The notes under the pieces were generated by a model. That model did no database searches. It was not told the DNA's origin and saw nothing but the letters and a program-made list of their open reading frames with translations. Below are positions 28,866-41,763 of a stretch of DNA of 53,938 nucleotides, piece by piece; the first letter of the stretch is position 1, and each line of letters begins with the position of its first letter. The DNA comes from Aureococcus anophagefferens (Eukaryota > Sar > Pelagophyceae > Pelagomonadales > Pelagomonadaceae): assembly GCF_000186865.1 (NCBI RefSeq), contig NW_008705610.1:98019-151956 (forward strand), written 5' to 3'. Position numbers and translations under genes: made by a program.

Positions 28866-30545
28866 CGACGGCGACGACGTCTGTGGTTTTCTCGCTTCGG
28901 CGCGCTTCGCGCATTCGGGTGCGAGGCTGAGATACCTGACTTTGGCCAGGGATAACCACTCGCGTCGTCGCGCGCGCGACGGGCCGCCGTGCGAATTTCA
29001 ATCGACGCGCCCTGGCGCCGGCCCGGGTGTCGCTTTATGCCCCCAGGTCGACGCAGCGACGTTGGGTCTATGTTTCACAAACAGCGACGATCTTCGTTCG
29101 CGCCGCGCGCGCGCGGGGTCGTCGAGCCACTCTTCGAGAGGAAGCCGGGCTCCGTTCGCGGATCTTAGACCACTCGACGACGCGTCTCGTCGCGCTTCGA
29201 GTTCGTTCCTATGGCGGCTCGCCCCCCGGCGGCGACTGAAATTCGCCCGTAACGACGTCGGTGCATGCTGAATCTCGCTTGTAATCGGCAAGATGCTACT
29301 GACTGCCTCGCGAGCTACGTGTGAACGCTGAAGCAGATCAAGGTGACGGGCTTGCACAATTCTTTACTGTCGATGCGCCCGAACAAGGCAGCACTGCCGG
29401 TAGTTCACGCGCCAACTCTGACTTATCACGCAGGGAATTGTGGTATTGCCGTCAGCCGTTTTTCGGTTTTCGTGCAATGATAAGGGCGCTGATCTCGTGC
29501 GTTTTCCATACCGAGACTTTTCCTCCACCACCGCTTGCATCGGGATCCTTGTGTCATTTGGGATGACCCTTGTGTTTGCTGTTGGAGTTCGGATCGCATA
29601 GCAATGGTGTGATCATCCTTGCAAGCATGATGAGTATCATGATGCGCGACACGTGGGATTATTTTTGACTTGCGAGAAGCAAATAATGGATGCTCAATTC
29701 TCAATACTGGTTTTGCCATAGCCCCGACGATAGCGCTCCTCGCCCCCGGTGCCCAGAGACGCAACGACTCCTCGTGGGATCTTGCTTTCTGCCCAGAACT
29801 AGAAGAAGCCGCGGACGTGTATTCGAAGCACGAGGCCGTTGTGGTATGCCGCGCCCGGAACGAAGGCGGGGCGAGCAGTGTGACCTATCTGTGTCTGCGA
29901 ACGGCGGGAGGTTTATACGGGGACAAGCTCAAGTCACGGTATTTGTCTCGAACAAAGCCAACGTCTACTTACACCGAGGACGACATGGGCACAAACGAGG
30001 GGACATTTCGCGTGGTCGCGAGCAAGGATGATACTATCTTGTGCCTGTGCCTTACCCAGCTTACATCCAGAGCAGCCCTGACTTCAGTCGTTCACGTCGC
30101 ATGTCAAGGTGGGACGTGAGTCATTCTTCACATCTCAGGCGCTACTCGTGAACCACAAACTTATTCTAGCGAAATGAGTCTGCCAAGTGACATTCCGTGC
30201 ATCGCAGCGATGTTCTCCTCTTGTCGTGTATGGATAAACGTGCTTGAGTATGTTCAGCGAGCCTCGCGCATCGTATTATCATCAGTCGGAGCTGTTTATG
30301 AGACTTTCCCCAGTCAAAGCGGAGCATATAGCGTTGCAGATGCGTTTGAAGTCTCCGCAACACACCTTGTTCGCACAACCAAGTCCGATGAATGCGCCTC
30401 GGGGCTCAATTTTGACGAGAGTGATCATCCGTGCGGTGCAATCGCGAAATCCCTCGTGCAAACTCGCGCGGTGCTCACAAATGCAGCAGCCGCCTTGTGT
30501 ATGCAACAAATGAGCGTCAGCAGTGTTAATTCATGTCCAGCTAGG
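28866..30545. other. Non-genic or decayed sequence
   Basis: 28.87-29.25 kb is GC-rich upstream DNA of the truncated secreted gene. From about 29.27 kb composition becomes balanced. A plus frame 29670-30119 and the first two thirds of 30174-30734 are open but show no family. They could be the decayed 5' part of the crotonase gene. Confidence 0.45.
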
Positions 30546-30987
30546 GACAATACAATCACCTTGACTTGGTCTAGCTCTGGAGCAGCAGTTATGGAGCTCT
30601 TCGACGGTCCAACACTCAACGCTTTGACACCGCAGCTTATCGACAACTTGGCATCATCATTGAGGTCTGCGTTTGCTTCGAGGTCTGTGCGAGCGTCCGT
30701 GCTGCAAGCTGCTGGGCCGCATTTCTGGATATGACCGGGGAGGCATGGTACTCCCATCGTGGTGGATCAAGGCTATCGGTACTTGCGGGTTTGGGTCTCC
30801 GCTTGATCAAATTCGGAACGCATCGGTTTGGTCAATCTCTGTACTGCATGGATCGTCCATCGGCGGTGGATTTTTGTTGGGCTTGGCTGCTGACCATCGG
30901 GTGGCCACCATAGATGCCTCGTTTCGGTTGGGCGTGGCCCCCTACGGCCTAAGTCCGGTAGTGATGGCAACCGAGGTGTTACCTTGA
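30546..30987 (+). pseudogene. Enoyl-CoA hydratase/isomerase (crotonase) fragment, frameshifted
   Basis: The first frame carries VMELFDGPTLNALTPQLIDN and VRASVLQAAGPHF. A one-base shift near 30725 continues GYDRGGMVLPSWW and then SVLHGSSIGGGFLLGLAADH and FRLGVAPYGLSP. This matches the crotonase order: N-A-L-(S/T), the GxxFSxGxD oxyanion strand, HGxxxGGGxxLxLxxDxR and the PxxGLxP turn. Known members hydrate enoyl-CoA or act in polyketide beta-branching. It ends with a stop at 30987, missing the C-terminal helices, and no start codon is evident. Seen: motifs and frame break. Inferred: dead fragment. Confidence 0.65.
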
Positions 30988-31059
30988 ATACTCGGGCCTC
31001 ATCTCTCGATAGGAACATATGTCGAGGACCTCTTATTTTCCCCAAGATCCGCTGTTACG

Positions 31060-32045
<986 letters not shown>

Positions 32046-32119
32046 ATCTTCCCGCTGAGCCCGGGCGCCTCGACACCAAGACCAATACCCGCCGGGCCGC
32101 CCACTCACACAACCACACC

Positions 32120-32135
32120 GGTGTTTTCGAACACC
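32120..32135 (+). terminator. H4 mRNA 3' stem-loop
   Basis: GGTGTT-TTCG-AACACC with trailing ACCCT, 75 bp after the H4 stop: the 6-bp stem and 4-nt loop format of replication-dependent histone mRNA 3' ends, with the common downstream ACCC. Confidence 0.85.
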
Positions 32136-32332
32136 ACCCTTTTGGAGGAAGACTTTCGCGGGCCGCGGCCGGCGCTTTGGGCATTCGCTCGCGGCGCGCC
32201 TCGCGCTTCGCGCTCGTTCGATCGGCGGGGTTGCGCTGCTCGTGGGGTTTGAAAGTCGGGTGCGTTAAGAACTAAGCCATAGCGCGCACTAAGCCATAGG
32301 GCGCTGGTAGGAGGGCTAGGAGGGCAGGGGGA

Positions 32333-33193
32333 CTAGTCCTCCGACTCCGACTCGCTGCTGTCGTCCGTGTGGTCGGGCTCGGAGTCGGGGTCGGGGTCGC
32401 GGGCGCTGCGCCAGAACTGGGCGATGTGCCAAAAGACCTCCTTCGGGAGCGCGGCGGGCGCGTTGCGCGCGCTGCGGAGGGACGCGCGGCGCTCAGTCTC
32501 GTACGGGAAGAGGCGCGCCAGCAGGCCCGGCTGCGCCACGGCGCGGCCCCACCCCGGCGGCGCCACGGCGCGGCCCCGCTCGCAAAGGATGCGGAGCATG
32601 AGCAGCTGGACGCGCGGGGCGCGAGCGTAGAACGGCCAGCCGCCCGCCGCGCGGACCGCGGCGAGGAGGTCGGCCGTGGCCGTGTGGCCCAAGCGTAGCG
32701 CGTAGGCCTGGGGGTCTTCGCCGTAGTTGTTGCGCACGTCGATCGACGCGCCGCGGCTCAGGAGCAGCTTCAACATGTTGGTGTGTTCGTCAAAGGCGGC
32801 ATTGTGGAGCGCGGTGTTTCCGTAGTTATTGCGCACGTCGACTCGCGCGTCCGCGTCGAGCAGGAGGACCGCTGCATCTAAATGGCCTTGCAAAGCGGCG
32901 TCGTGCAGTGGTGTCCAACCAAGACTCGGCAGGCCCACGTTGACGTCGGCGCCCTGCTCGAGGAGCCACGTGATGGCCTCGCACCAGCCCCTGCTCGCTG
33001 CGTGATAAAGGAGGGTCATTCCATTTGCACGGTTTTCGATGCGCACGCTGTCGCGGTCGATCGTCACACGAACGAGCGTGTCAAGGCCGCGACCGGAGTC
33101 AACTTGGCGCTGCGCCTCCTCGAGGAACGAGCGTTCGTCCATCTCGAGGGCCTTTGACCTGCGACGTCCCCGGGGCTGCTGCGCGGCAAACAA
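32333..33193 (-). CDS. Ankyrin-repeat protein
   Basis: 286 aa, intact. Four ankyrin repeats span residues about 56-180 (GMTLLYHAASRGWCEAITWL, GWTPLHDAALQGHLDAAVLL, GNTALHNAAFDEHTNMLKLL, GEDPQAYALRLGHTATADLL), a protein-binding solenoid. The C-terminal third contains LPKEVFWHIAQFWR (about 248-261), similar to the short LPxxxxxxI motif of F-box- or SOCS-like helices, and an acidic Ser/Asp/Glu tail. This arrangement is seen in substrate adaptors for ubiquitin ligases; that role is inference. Internal Met18 is an alternative start. It is convergent with H4. Confidence 0.85.
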   Translation of the reverse strand: MFAAQQPRGRRRSKALEMDERSFLEEAQRQVDSGRGLDTLVRVTIDRDSVRIENRANGMTLLYHAASRGWCEAITWLLEQGADVNVGLPSLGWTPLHDAALQGHLDAAVLLLDADARVDVRNNYGNTALHNAAFDEHTNMLKLLLSRGASIDVRNNYGEDPQAYALRLGHTATADLLAAVRAAGGWPFYARAPRVQLLMLRILCERGRAVAPPGWGRAVAQPGLLARLFPYETERRASLRSARNAPAALPKEVFWHIAQFWRSARDPDPDSEPDHTDDSSESESED

Positions 33194-33527
33194 ATGAACA
33201 CGTTGAACCCCTCAGGTTGAGGGGGGGAATTGGCCAAATTGGCCGGATTGGCTGCGTTGGCTGAATCCCATTGGCCACGTTCAACCGCGATTGGCCGTGC
33301 GTCCGATGAGCTTCGTCCGATCGTCCGATCTGGCCGATCGTCCGATCGTCCGACCGCTGGCCGACATGAGTCGCGAGCTCTGCGTCAGTCACGGTGTAAT
33401 GCGAGGACTGCCAGCAGAGAGCGCCGGGTACGGGGGGTAAAATTTTAAAAAAATATATTGGGGTTTCGGGGAGGTGCCGGGCGAGTCCCTTCGGGCCCCC
33501 GGCGAAGCCCTGTAGCCTACTTTGGGG

Positions 33528-33568
33528 GGTCGGTCGGTCGGTCGGTCGGTCGGTCGGTCGGTCGTCGT

Positions 33569-33622
<54 letters not shown>
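33528..33622. repeat. Compound microsatellite (GGTC)n(GTC)n(GCC)n
   Basis: About nine GGTC units pass into about six GTC and about twelve GCC triplets. Composition mirrors the tract at 23391-23475 read from the other side. Confidence 0.95.
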
Positions 33623-33790
33623 GTGGGGGTGATTCGAACCCGAGTCAGCCGTAGGGCGACCGCACAGAGGTGATATGTTGCCCCATGTCCTTCCTGTCAC
33701 GGCGTATAAACCCGGAGCTGCAAAAATCGGGGGACGCGCGCCGCATTCGCAGTGATCGATGTCTGCAGAACGGCGGCAGTCCGCGGATAG
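33623..33790 (-). mobile_element. SINE-like unit with tRNA-type B box, copy 2
   Basis: Minus strand GGGTTCGAATCAC fits the B box GGTTCGANTCC at 9-10 positions. Aligns with gaps to 23476-23640 (shared CGCACAG, GGCGTATA, GCTGCAAAAATCG, GGGGACGCGC and CGCAGTGATCGA blocks). Confidence 0.4.
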
Positions 33791-34684
33791 GAAGTTCTGG
33801 TTCATCGGCGCCGAGGTCTTGGGCGGGCGGGAGGGCGGCGTTGGCCGCTTCCATGGAATCCACGCGCTCCGGGCCGTCGCCGCTCGCGAGCGGGCTGCCC
33901 CAGACGCTGCCCAACGTCGCGAGATCGTAGCCAATGGATGACTTTTACGTCCAATGGCCGGGGGTCGCGTCCAATGGCCTCGGGTTCGTCCAATGGCCTC
34001 GTCCCTGTCCGATCGCGGTTGGCTCTTCGTCCGATCGTCCGATCGCGGTTGGCTGCCGTCCGACGGCGTTCGTCCGACGCGGCCAATCCGGCCAATTTGG
34101 CCAACGGCGTTCGTCCGACGCGGCCAATCCGGCGGCCAATTTGGCCAATTCCCCCCCTCAATTTCGACCGAGTGGAGGTCGTGGCCGAGCAGCCCCTCCA
34201 GCTGCCGATTGGCCAGAGCGGGTGGTTCACAGGCTTCGTTGACCCTATGTTGCAGCTGTTTTGACCACTCATTTTGAGCAGGTCGCGACTCAGGGGTAGT
34301 TAGTTAGTACTACTAGTAGTACATGCTGTCTGAGGGTAGTCTACCGCCTACCTCTTGACACAGCCCCCCGGGGGTCGAGCCGGGCTGATCTTCGATTCAC
34401 AGACGGCCCCCAACGGACCAAGGGGCTGCTCTTGACACACCGGCCTTCGTGGACCCGCTTCCACTGGGCCCAGAACCCAAAGGCGTAGGCCCCGGGGGAG
34501 GAGGGGCAGCGCCATGCAAAATGCGACGAGGACGACGCCGAGGCCCTGGAGCAGGTCCATGGCCGGTTGGGGGACATCAGCACCATCAACGCAGCTTATG
34601 CTAAAGATACCGGAGGCTCCTCGCTCCCATCCAGCAGGTCAACCAAACAAGGATTACAAACCACCAGGGCTACCTAGCACCGGC

Positions 34685-37600
34685 TCAAACGACCAGCTGG
34701 TTTTCCCGACAGCTATCGCACGTGACGGGGCAGGTGGCGATGACCTCATCCACATCCACGACGCTGGCGAACTGGCCGTTTTTGGCGTCTTCGCAGGTGT
34801 CGTGCCCGCCCGTCGCCAAGATGAAGTCCATGTCCGCGCATCCAAAGCCGAACCACGTGGCATCGGGATCGTCCACGCACGCGACGGTCGGCGCGGGAGG
34901 CACGTACGGAGTCGGTACCAAAGTGGGCGCTCGGGTGGACGTCGGCGCCGCCGACGACGTCGGTTGGCTCGACGGGTTCATCAAGCACCCCTTTTCGTCG
35001 CGTCCGTCGCCGCCCGCCAATTCTTCGAGACAGCACGTGACGACCCCAGCTCCAACCAGACCGTCGAAGGCCTCGGGGAGATCCGGCGTCTCCCCGTCGC
35101 AGCACTTGTTCGCGTAGAGGTGAACTTCTTCGAGCTCGGAGGCGTTTAGGAGACTCGGAGGGAGCTCGGAGACGGAATTGACCTCGAGCCAGAGGCCCTG
35201 GAGCGGGTTAGCCACGGGGGTGTTATCGTAGCGCCTTTTGCGCCCTACGCCCTCCGGGAGATCTAGAAGCTGATTGCTCGCGAGCTTGAGCTTCTCGATG
35301 GATCTCGCGTACGTGATGTCCTCGCTGATCGTACGAATCGAATTGTACTGCAAGTCCAACTTTCTAAGATGTTCCAGCTCACCGATGGCCTCGGAAACTG
35401 TCTCGATCCTGTTGTACGCGAGGTCCAGCTCCATCGTCGCGGAACTCGATTCGTTGACGCGAGGTCCGAAGGTGGTCGGCAGCGACGTTATTTTGTTGTT
35501 TCTCAGGAAAATATTCGTAACAGCGCGGTGCGCCGGATTGAATGTGGCGTCTTCTTCGGTCGATGTAAGAAGGATGTTTCTGATAACGTTATTGCTTTCG
35601 TCGTAATCAAATTCGACTTCGCGCATGCGGAACCCAAAATACTCGCCTTTTGACTGGTAAGCATCGGCGGGTATTCGGAAAGTTTGTTATTTTCAGATCT
35701 GAGTTCGATGAGCGCCGCGCTAAAATTGGCGGGGAGCGTCTTGAGCTTGTTGTCGGAGACGTGGAGGTGGTAGAGTCTGTGCCATTTCGCGAGGCCCCAC
35801 GTTTCCGGCAGCGCCTTGAGAGAGTTCCCCCGAACACTGATGTACATGGGGCAATTCCAGTCCTCCGTACCAACCTGTTCCGACCGTAGCTCGGGCAGCA
35901 CCTTGAGATTGTTGTAATCCAGGAACAACGTGATCGACGGGTATCGGGTCCATCCGAGCGCTCCGGCCGCGCTCGTGCCGGGACCGACATCCACGAGCTC
36001 GTTATATGCCAGATCAAGATCATCGAGGCTGATGAGATCTCCCATACAATCCGGCAACCCGTCGAGGAGGTTGCGCCGGAGCTTGAGCGTTTCCAGCTCC
36101 GCGAGCGCGCAGACGGCCGACGTCAACCTTCCGTCGATGAGATTGCGGGATAAATCCAGGGTTTTCAAAGATGTCAGCTTGTCGAGCCATTCTGGCTGGT
36201 CATGAATCTGATTCATCGACAAGTCGAGGTCCAAGAGCTTTGTGAGTGGTCCCAAGTCGGGAACGGCGGTCAGGTCGTTCCCCGTCGCGTGGAGCTTCAA
36301 GAGGTCGGTCAATTTGAGCAGGCTATCCGGGAGCTCCTGCAAATGGTTCCCGCTCACGTCGAGCCTTTCCAAGTGCCTCAAATCCCCGAGGGAATCGGGC
36401 AGGACCACCAGCTCGTTCTCCGGCGCTGCGAGCGATTCGAGCAGAACGAAGCGCTTGACCAAGTCGGCCACGTCCCGCACGCGCGAGCCCGTGAGATCCA
36501 GTTCGCGCGTGTTATAGAAGCGACTCGTGAGGTATTGGGGCACTTCATCCCAGTTGCGATGGCGGCTCTGGAGCGTGCTCTGGGCGCAGACGACCGTCCC
36601 CCAGAGCGTGTGAATCGCGTCGCTGTGCAGGCTCGCGCCGATACCCTGCTCTCTCCAAATCTGAGCCTCCCACAACCGGCAAATGCCACGAACACCGATT
36701 TTGCACTCCTGACAATCCCCTCCTCTTTCTATGTTGGCGCCCTCGGCGCAACCGAATTGGCTCGTCGAACCTTCGTGCCCTTTGGGGAACGTCCAGTCGA
36801 AGGCAATCGTCTTGCAGATATCGCTGACGAGTTCATATCCGTCATCTCTTTCGGAGGCCGATGCAACGAGCGCCGTCACCGCGATACCCGTGGCGAGGCT
36901 GAGGACCCATACGACGCTGAGGGCAAAAATGCTCCTGTGCGACGTGATGGATGCTTCCTGCTTGCCTCCGAAGTCGGCGGTCGAGCTGGCGACCTCGTTG
37001 CGTATGTCGGAGGTGCCACCGTTCGCGGCCTCGACCCGAGGGACGTCCGCGGTCTCCGCGTCGGTAATCTGCGAAGTGACGTCCGGTACGACCGTAGTGT
37101 CGATATCTGGCTCGGGGGTAGACGGCTCCAGGACGCTAGCATTCTCCACGCTGCGCTCCAACACGTCACTCTTGCTTGAGGACAGGTTTGTTGCCTTACT
37201 CGAGTCATCTTTGCTTGGGATCGCGTCAAACGGTGGCTTGGCCGCGTCGGGCTCGGGTGCCGTCTCCATGTCATCCTTGCTCGAAGGCGCATCGAACAGC
37301 GGCCTGTCCGTGTCGGGTTCAGGTGCGTTCTCCTTGCTTTCTTTGTACGAAACCAGAGGGTTCGCCGCGTCAGGCTCCCGTTTGACCCCCCGATTAGCCG
37401 CACCGCGCTCGGGAGCGACTGCTTCCTCCTTGCTCGAGGACTCGAGACAGCCTGATTCCTCGTCGTTTGCGTCGGGAGACGACGGAGCGCCGGCGGCGAT
37501 TTTCGCGAGGTGATTCTGGCGGTACGCGACGCCCTCTTTCGCCCCGACCGGGAAATGGAGCAAGAAAGGGATGAACGGGAAGACGTCGAGAAAGATGTCG

Positions 37601-38427
37601 GCCACGGAGTTGGACACGAGGATCGGCGGCAGATGATCTCCGAGGACTCTCGCGTTCCTCGCGCTTTCCATGTGCGCCACGGAGAGGGCCCAGAACGCGT
37701 ACGCGAGCTCGAGAACCGCGTCGAGGATCACCTGCCTGAGCGAAAATCGACGGAACACGAGCAGCGACGCGGTCAAGCAGCAGTTGATTACGAGAAGCCA
37801 TACCTACGGCCAGTTTTCTTTCAAAACGCTCGTGTGGTCAGAAAACGCCGCGCCGCGCCAGGATCACGATTGCGAGCCCTTCATCCCCTCGCATCGCGGC
37901 GTTGGCTACGATGACATGGTACTCTTCCGAGTCCCGGCCGCGCATCCAGAGCTCGATGGGGTCCAGGCCGCTCCAGCGCACAACCTGGTACGTCTGTACG
38001 GCGATTTCGAGAATCTCGAAGACGATGATCAACGTGATAATCGAGCGCTTGCTTAGGAAGACCATGACGACGACGATTCCACTCGCAGCGATGCCGAGGA
38101 TCCCCGAGGGGCCGGACCCCCGACCGGCGAAGGCCGACAAGCCGACTACCGCGACGAGCGTTCCAAACTCTACCGCATTTGGACCGATTACCTCCAGGCC
38201 CTTGACGAACACTGTGCGACACATGGCGTCGCATTGGAGCTTCTTAATTTTTGCCCGCTTGAGGCCATAGAAACGCTTCCAACCCCGCGTCATCTGCCAA
38301 ACGATGCCCAAGCTCCAGAAGCCCAGCGCAAAGTAGAGCGCGGCGGCGACCAGGACTGCCGCATGCTCGTGATCGTACGCGAGCCAACGGCCCTGATATC
38401 GGTAGTTATCCGAATGCAAATAGTCGT
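34685..38427 (-). pseudogene. Second LRR-ShK gene copy, truncated and frameshifted
   Basis: About 97% identical by eye to 18280-22014. Exon 1 begins abruptly at 38427 (shared TAGTCGT), so the first roughly 150 residues and the start are missing. The intron position is kept. A 4-bp deletion at about 35642 (in the SQKACEYFGF region of copy 1) shifts the frame, ending the first reading at 35503. The remaining LRRs and the ShK-like tail are intact in the next frame down to the stop at 34685. The acidic linker has a 5-residue insertion (VVPDV). No promoter is present, so this is most likely a pseudogene. Confidence 0.85.
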
Positions 38428-39613
38428 TGAAAGTTGGATTCTGGAATTCTTGGCAATGACGTACACTCCACTAATTATACGGCGTAGGCCCGCCTCGCCA
38501 GTAAGCGCCCCACCGTCGACTTGGTTTCATCCCATCCACAAAAAGAGGAACAGCGGTTGTTCGAGGGAGTTGCACTCGTGTACACTAGCAGGACACACAG
38601 TATTTCAATCGCCCCTCCCGGCAGCAAACAAATACCTGCAGAGACGTGGCAAGCCCGGCAAGCGGTCGAGATTCTACCGCATGGCAAACAAATTATCAAG
38701 GGGGTCCCAGACCCACCCGATATTGCGCTCCCGGTGCCATCTTCGGTGACTAACTCTATATGATCTCCTCCGAGTGAGCGCGCCCGAGCTTCACAAAAAG
38801 AAATCGCACGGACCGCAATGGCAAGTCTTGAAGGGACTCGAAGGGTGCCTCGTACAATAACTCATTCAAAACCGCAGCCACCGCGGGCGCCTTACAAGGA
38901 GCTCCCGCCAAGATCCTTCAGCCGTCCCCGTCGCTACGTCATCTAAGCGAGCGTTAAGCTCTTCCTCCGGAGGTCGCACGTACTCCGGAAATAATGACCT
39001 CTGCGATCCTGAAACGACAGTCGCGATTGCTGTGTCTCCCATGTTCACCATTCAAAATCTCAAGGCGACACACAATTGCCACAAACACCATGATCTGCTG
39101 AGAGCTATTTGAAATAATGCCACTTTGATCAAGGGAGGTGTGTCTTATGAGGACTACCACCGAGAATGCCTAGTAGAAACTCAAGGATAGCACGGCACTC
39201 TGCGGAACTACCTGCTTTTCGCCGTCACTATCGCTCGAATCATCCTCATATGCCACTTTCGCTTTTTCGGTTTCTTTTCGGGGGATTTGCGTTTTATCAC
39301 AATCTCGTCCTCAGATGACGAGGATCGTCTAAACCCCATCGTCGAATCCGAATAAGTCTGGAAATGTAATCAAGAATGTTCACGTCTTTGTGCTTGGTAC
39401 CGTCTAGCGATTGAGGTAGGTGCGTATACCGGAAACATATAGTACTGCCGTAAGGCAATTTTTCAAGCCCAACCACCACCCTCCTTTGGCACAGGAGCAG
39501 CAAGCCCACCTCACGCTGGCGGAGGTGGCTGCGCCCTCCAAGCGCGGTCCGTTGGCCTCCATTCCTGGCATTTACAATCAATCGAGCTCTGCTTCCCCTT
39601 GGGGGGGGGGACA
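38428..39613. other. Non-genic, mixed-composition interval
   Basis: Begins at the breakpoint of the LRR duplication. AT-richer than its flanks. Frames of 60-80 codons (for example 38521-38763) show no family. A decayed mariner-type terminal repeat lies at about 39429-39462 and a G-run at about 39599-39610 just before the glycosyltransferase. Confidence 0.5.
39429..39462. repeat. Decayed mariner-type terminal repeat
   Basis: ACCGGAAACATATAGTACTG then CCGTAAGGCAATTTTT, preceded by TA. Compare the intact units at 3511, 3539 and 26411. Confidence 0.55.
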
Positions 39614-40999
39614 CACCTTGAGCGCGTGTCGGCGCTGTCGCCGGCGACGGGCGTCTCCGGGAGTGTCGCGGACGGCGGCGACGCCGCGGCGCGCGCGTGC
39701 GCCGCGGGTGCGAAGCTCGAGCTCATCTACGAGGCCGCGCTGCTACTCATGCGGGGCGTGCCCCTCGTCTGCCGCTTCCTGGGCTTCAACGCGCACGGCG
39801 CCCACGCCTTCCACGTCGCCGAGGCCGTCCACGCGACGCCCGTGCTCTGCGCGCCAACCGTCGATCCGGCCGGCGACGAGCGGTCCGGCTGGGCCGCGGG
39901 GCTCGCGGCGCCCTGGTACGCGCCCTGGCGGCGCACGAAGCGCGTTTGGCGCGGCGGCGAGGGCCGAGCGCATTTGGGCGATGTCGACGTCGACGCCGCG
40001 GTCCGCGCGACGCGGCGGCTGCGAGGCGTGGCCCCGGCGCTCGGCGCCGCGGTCTACGGCGGCGGCGCGCCCGCGGTCTCGAAGCGCCACGCGGCGGGCA
40101 GCTGGGAATGGGCCACGGCCCGCGGCGAGGAGTCGGTGCTCGTGTTTAGTGGGTACTGGCGGCCGCGCGACCTCCGATTCCACCACTCGCGCGTCCCCGG
40201 CGCGCTCCTGTGGGGCGCCGGCGAGCGGCGAGTACTCGTCTGCTTCGGGTCCGCGCCGCTCGCGTCTCCAGACGCGGACGAGGCGTGGCTGTTTCGCGTC
40301 GTTCGAAGCGCCGTCGCGCAGGCAGGTTTTCGATCGTTCTTCCACGGCGGGCCGAGGCCTGACGGCGACGGCGTCGACTGGTGCCCGGGAACCGACTTCA
40401 TCGACCACGACCTCGTCCTGGGAAGCTGCGACGCCCTGATCTCTCACGGTGGCGCGGACGCGGTCCACGCGGCCGCGGTGCGCGGCGTCGGCCACGTCGT
40501 CGTCTCGGTCGACGCGGACCAGGGACGCTGGGGCGGTGCCGTCGCGGATCTGGGGATCGGTCGCCACGTGGCCGGCCTCGCAGACCGGTTCGAGGGCGCC
40601 GTCGACGAGCTCGCGGAGGCACTTGTGGAGGCGGCGGCAACGACCGCGGCGCGGCGGCGCGCGCCGCTCGCGGGCCTCGAGGCACCGTCCGCGACGCTCG
40701 GGCTGCCCCTCGACCCGGCTTTAGCGGCGGCCTGCACCATGCTTTTCGACGGCAAGACGGCGACGACGCTCTGCTCCTACGCCGCGGAGCGCGCGCGGCG
40801 AAAGCGCGCCTGGCTCGACCGCAAGGCGGCCGCGGGCCTTTACCTGAGCCGCCGCATGCCCTCTGGCACGTCCCTCGAGGTCGCCGCGTTCTGCGCCTTC
40901 TTGTTCGTGCCCCGGGCGACCTACGGCGGCCCGCGGCCCGGCGCGTTTTTTTGCGGATTGGGGTACTACCCAGACCCCTTATTGATACATTCGGAGTAA
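39614..40999 (+). pseudogene. Glycosyltransferase (GT1/sterol-glucosyltransferase type), 5'-truncated
   Basis: Open from 39599 with no suitable start: the first in-frame Met is at 39748, inside the fold. Residues near the middle of the C-domain read CDALISHGGADAVHAAAVRG and VVVSVDADQGRWG, matching the HGGxxTxxxxxxxGxPxxxxPxxxDQ donor-binding signature of UDP-glycosyltransferases, though with Val-Gly-His in place of the usual GxP. WCPGTDFIDHDLV precedes it, as the (W/V)xPQxxVLxH equivalent. The 5' 134 bp duplicate 18149-18282, so the missing N-terminus probably corresponds to 17950-18148. An LTR relic follows the stop within 5 bp, so the C-terminus may also be altered. Confidence 0.75.
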
Positions 41000-41003
41000 C
41001 TAG

Positions 41004-41166
41004 GAAGCTGTAGTTTATTAGCTCCCTAACGTCGCCATGACGTCAGTCAAACTACTATCCAGCAGGTGCACTGTCCGGCGACTGTGCAACCTCGCTGTCT
41101 AACCTCGCTGAGCCTGGTGCTCTCTGGCACGTCGCTGTGACGCTAACCAGACAGACACCACAGACA
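41004..41166 (+). mobile_element. LTR-like relic, copy 2
   Basis: Shares the core with copies at 22788 and 47437 but has an extra 16-bp partial duplication (CAACCTCGCTGTCTAACCTCGCTGAG). It starts immediately after the glycosyltransferase stop. Confidence 0.6.
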
Positions 41167-41763
41167 CAGAAGAGCGCTGTGCTCCCTGTCCCTGCTGGGC
41201 AGTCACTCCTTCAGTTCGCTGTCTATAGGACTTGAAACTGGATTAGAATGAATTAAGGAAGGGAAGGGAAACTAGCAGGATGCGCAGTAGGAGCGCAGTG
41301 GGGTAAGGTGCACCGTGACCGTCAGTGACTGCAACATCAAGCAGTTCACTGAAGATGAAGGTAGAAATCTCTCTGTCTCTCTCAGGCTACTCCCCCTGGA
41401 TTGAAACTCCGTGTAGACCCCAAACGATAACAGACTTCAACTTCATCGTAAGTGATGTCGATTAAGTCAATGATGCGAATAGGGGTCGAGTATCTGCTAA
41501 GTATTCTTCAAAGAATCTTCCTTAAACCAACCCCGACTACTAACCAGCACCGACACCGCCACACACACCGACGTACCAAGAAAATAACAAGAGAACAAGG
41601 GAAGTAAGAAGATGTCCATAAGAAATTGCAAATAGCTAGGAGAGCAGCGGGCCACTAAGCTATTGCAATTCCTCCACAACTAGAGAAAACTCTCCAAACT
41701 TCTCTCTAAGCACCTCCTGGCGACGTGGTCATTTTCGGCCAGACCCCCCTCGGGAATTCTTTT
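41167..41763. other. Intergenic, no gene recognised
   Basis: AT-richer sequence, perhaps partly retroelement-derived (a purine stretch GGAAGGGAAGGGAAACTAG near 41258). It contains the 3' flank of the EF-hand sulfotransferase gene. Confidence 0.5.

Larger units (their letters stand above)
33217..34161. mobile_element. Inverted-repeat element carrying microsatellites and a SINE-like unit
   Basis: The left end TTGAGGGGGGGAATTGGCC (33217) is mirrored by GGCCAATTCCCCCCCTCAA at 34143-34161. The inverse homology extends inward about 36 bp (AATTGGCCGGATTGGC), then loosely through TCCGATCG and CCAATGGCC units on both sides. The interior holds a (GGTC)n(GTC)n(GCC)n tract and the second SINE-like unit. 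No transposase and no clear target duplication. Confidence 0.55.
33194..34684. other. Non-genic interval with inverted-repeat element
   Basis: Occupied by the 33217-34161 element, then about 520 bp with no recognisable gene. The latter has a 16-bp perfect palindrome GTACTACTAGTAGTAC near 34306-34321 and repeated GGGGCTGCTCTTGACACA-like phrases around 34360-34440. Confidence 0.55.
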
